A stretch of 22,233 nt of DNA, from positions 1 through 22,233 of the forward strand of contig JAPPOW010000136.1 in the NCBI GenBank assembly GCA_028817775.1. The letters run 5' to 3'. The stretch is from Candidatus Melainabacteria bacterium (GTDB lineage: Bacteria; Cyanobacteriota; Vampirovibrionia; LMEP-6097). Numbering within the stretch: position 1 is the first letter of the stretch; each line of letters opens with the position of its first letter. Below, piece after piece: positions 21,165 to 22,233 of this stretch. A model generated the notes under the pieces. It ran no database searches, was not told where the DNA came from, and worked only from the letters and a program-made list of their open reading frames with translations. The position numbers and the translations under genes were made by a program.

Positions 21165-21176
21165 GCCCTAATTATA
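21165..21176 (-). promoter_or_regulatory. -10 box of lpdA
   Basis: Minus-strand TATAAT (21176-21171), 6-nt gap (TAGGGC), then GTG 21164. The GGG in the gap is too short and too close to act as a normal Shine-Dalgarno. Confidence 0.65.
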
Positions 21177-21185
21177 GCGATAACC

Positions 21186-21272
21186 GTCATTGCGAGGCAA
21201 AGCCGAAGCAATCTAATGCATAGATAGAAACTGTCCACTAGATTGCTTCGTCGCAAAGCTCCTCGCAATGAC
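21186..21272. repeat. Palindromic repeat, family C, full copy 2
   Basis: 87 bp with outer arms GTCATTGCGAGG / CCTCGCAATGAC. Its loop has AAACTGTCCACTAGATTGC, the reverse complement of the loop in the copy at 7026-7114, so the two copies lie in opposite orientation. It fills the gap between the last gene and lpdA and ends 3 nt from a stop codon. Confidence 0.85.
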
Positions 21273-21275
21273 ACA

Positions 21276-22223
21276 CTAGCTAGTAGCAACTGCTTTACTC
21301 AATTCACCCCTATTGTGCGACATACGCAGCAAATATCTTCCAATACCATCAATACAAAGGCTTAGAGGCACAAAGGCCTTCCTATATAAAGGAAGCATCT
21401 TAGCCAAGAAATCACAAACTGTCCCGCCAATCAAACCAATCCCTGAAGCAAAATAGAATTTCTTACCATTCTTAAAATGCCCCGGATGAGCCTGCTCCAG
21501 GTCAATCATAATTCCACCAAAGTCCCTAATAATGGTAGAAAGCTTCTCCTTACCAGTTGTAAGCCAGGTAAAAGTACCAAGATTACAAAAAATACCAGCA
21601 AGTACCCCAAGCATCGCGTTATCAGAATTAGCCAGATTCTTAAAGAAATCCTTAGTGAATATATTCTTATAACTCTTCTTCAAAGCATCAAGACTTTGTC
21701 CCCAATGATGCCCTGGAGATTTAAAGTTGTCATTGCCCTGAATAATGGAAAGTGAATTGGCAAGGGTATAAGTACCAGAGGCTGAACCTCTATCTAGATA
21801 AATATGATCGTGTTCAGCAGTTAAACCAATAATCACATCATTAAAATGCCCGAGCGCTCCAAGCAAGTCACACTTGAGCAAATACTCCAGGACATTGATT
21901 GCACCATTGAGCACCAAAAACGCCTTGGTACCAAACTTCCCAAAACCATCAGCAAAGCTTTTGACCGAATCAGACCAGTCAAAGATATTTGCTAGTGCTG
22001 AAGCAGCATTACCAAATATGGATAAAAAATTTGCCGCCTCTGGAATAAAATTCTTAATTGCAAAATGCTCTGTTATATTTTCAAGCCACTGTAGACTGCC
22101 ATTGTTTTCCTCTATTGTTGCTTGCGTATTAAGTTCAACTTGCGGAGCGATAGCCATAGCAAGCTCTATTTGGGCCTGAGGACTAGGTTGATTTATCGCT
22201 TCGTGGGCAGCAGCTATCTGCAA
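21276..22223 (-). CDS. Hypothetical hydrophobic protein, about 315 aa
   Basis: No family is recognised. The frame starts after a TAA at the window edge; candidate starts are TTG 22223 (315 aa) and ATG 22157 (293 aa). No -10 box is seen at the usual distance before the ATG, and the TTG's upstream region is outside the window, so the start is unresolved. The protein has several moderately hydrophobic segments (LSIFGNAASALANIFDW; FLVLNGAINVLEYLLKCDLL; AMLGVLAGIFCNLGTFTWLT; FASGIGLIGGTVCDFLAKML), consistent with an amphipathic or weakly membrane-bound helical protein. It has no clear signal peptide. The N-terminus is Ala/Gln-rich. A family C repeat separates its 3' end from lpdA. It could be an effector-like or pore-like protein, but nothing in the sequence proves this. 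Confidence 0.65.
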   Translation of the reverse strand: MQIAAAHEAINQPSPQAQIELAMAIAPQVELNTQATIEENNGSLQWLENITEHFAIKNFIPEAANFLSIFGNAASALANIFDWSDSVKSFADGFGKFGTKAFLVLNGAINVLEYLLKCDLLGALGHFNDVIIGLTAEHDHIYLDRGSASGTYTLANSLSIIQGNDNFKSPGHHWGQSLDALKKSYKNIFTKDFFKNLANSDNAMLGVLAGIFCNLGTFTWLTTGKEKLSTIIRDFGGIMIDLEQAHPGHFKNGKKFYFASGIGLIGGTVCDFLAKMLPLYRKAFVPLSLCIDGIGRYLLRMSHNRGELSKAVATS

Positions 22224-22233
22224 GGTTGTTTAC

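Noticed and set aside
2063..21272. CRISPR array or insertion sequence
   Set aside because: The repeats are dispersed, of several unrelated families and palindromic, without regular spacers, cas genes or transposase genes in the window.

Overview
The window is a compact bacterial chromosome segment, moderately AT-rich by eye, with about 21 protein genes, no RNA genes and no gap over 300 bp. Lipid A/LPS genes (waaA, lpxK) and a probable outer-membrane barrel indicate a Gram-negative (diderm) cell. The MetRS core, with a KMGKT variant of KMSKS, resembles the cyanobacterial/plastid MetRS type. A non-photosynthetic relative of Cyanobacteria (Melainabacteria/Vampirovibrionia-like) is a reasonable but unproven guess.

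Layout. 1-2060: a von Willebrand A + FHA protein (cut at the left edge) and a 73-aa unknown. 2154-6362: one plus-strand operon, metG-waaA-lpxK-small LuxR-type HTH, joined by three ATGA stop/start overlaps. 6450-7565 (minus): NUDIX hydrolase and a secreted PDZ protein. 7639-9937: an unknown protein, ribosomal protein S4 (minus) and an exported unknown. 9934-11824 (minus): sulfotransferase, beta-barrel-like protein, small exported helical protein. 11859-13127: a FabF-like ketosynthase. 13171-21164: a whole glycine cleavage system, gcvP (PA-PB fusion) convergent with gcvH, then gcvT and lpd on the minus strand, with a divergent FtsH-type AAA+ protease in the middle. 21276-22223 (minus): an unknown hydrophobic protein.

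Two genome-style features stand out. First, nearly every gene heading a transcription unit has a clear -10 box (often extended, TGnTAnnnT) 6-12 nt before its start codon and no Shine-Dalgarno, which implies leaderless or nearly leaderless mRNAs. The internal operon genes lpxK and the LuxR-type gene do have Shine-Dalgarno sequences. In the extreme case two divergent start codons are only 34 bp apart, with two back-to-back extended -10 boxes between them.

Second, several families of small (about 30-105 bp) palindromic repeats fill the gaps and have also entered genes. They add in-frame insertions to waaA, lpd and perhaps lpxK, and supply C-terminal tails and/or stop codons for metG, gcvT, gcvP, gcvH and the NUDIX gene. 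The metG/waaA stop-start junction itself lies inside a repeat.

Functionally, GcvP, GcvH, GcvT and Lpd together would convert glycine to CO2, ammonia, NADH and methylene-tetrahydrofolate. WaaA and LpxK act in lipid A-Kdo synthesis. The other genes are housekeeping (MetRS, S4, NUDIX, ketosynthase) or envelope-related proteins of unknown role.
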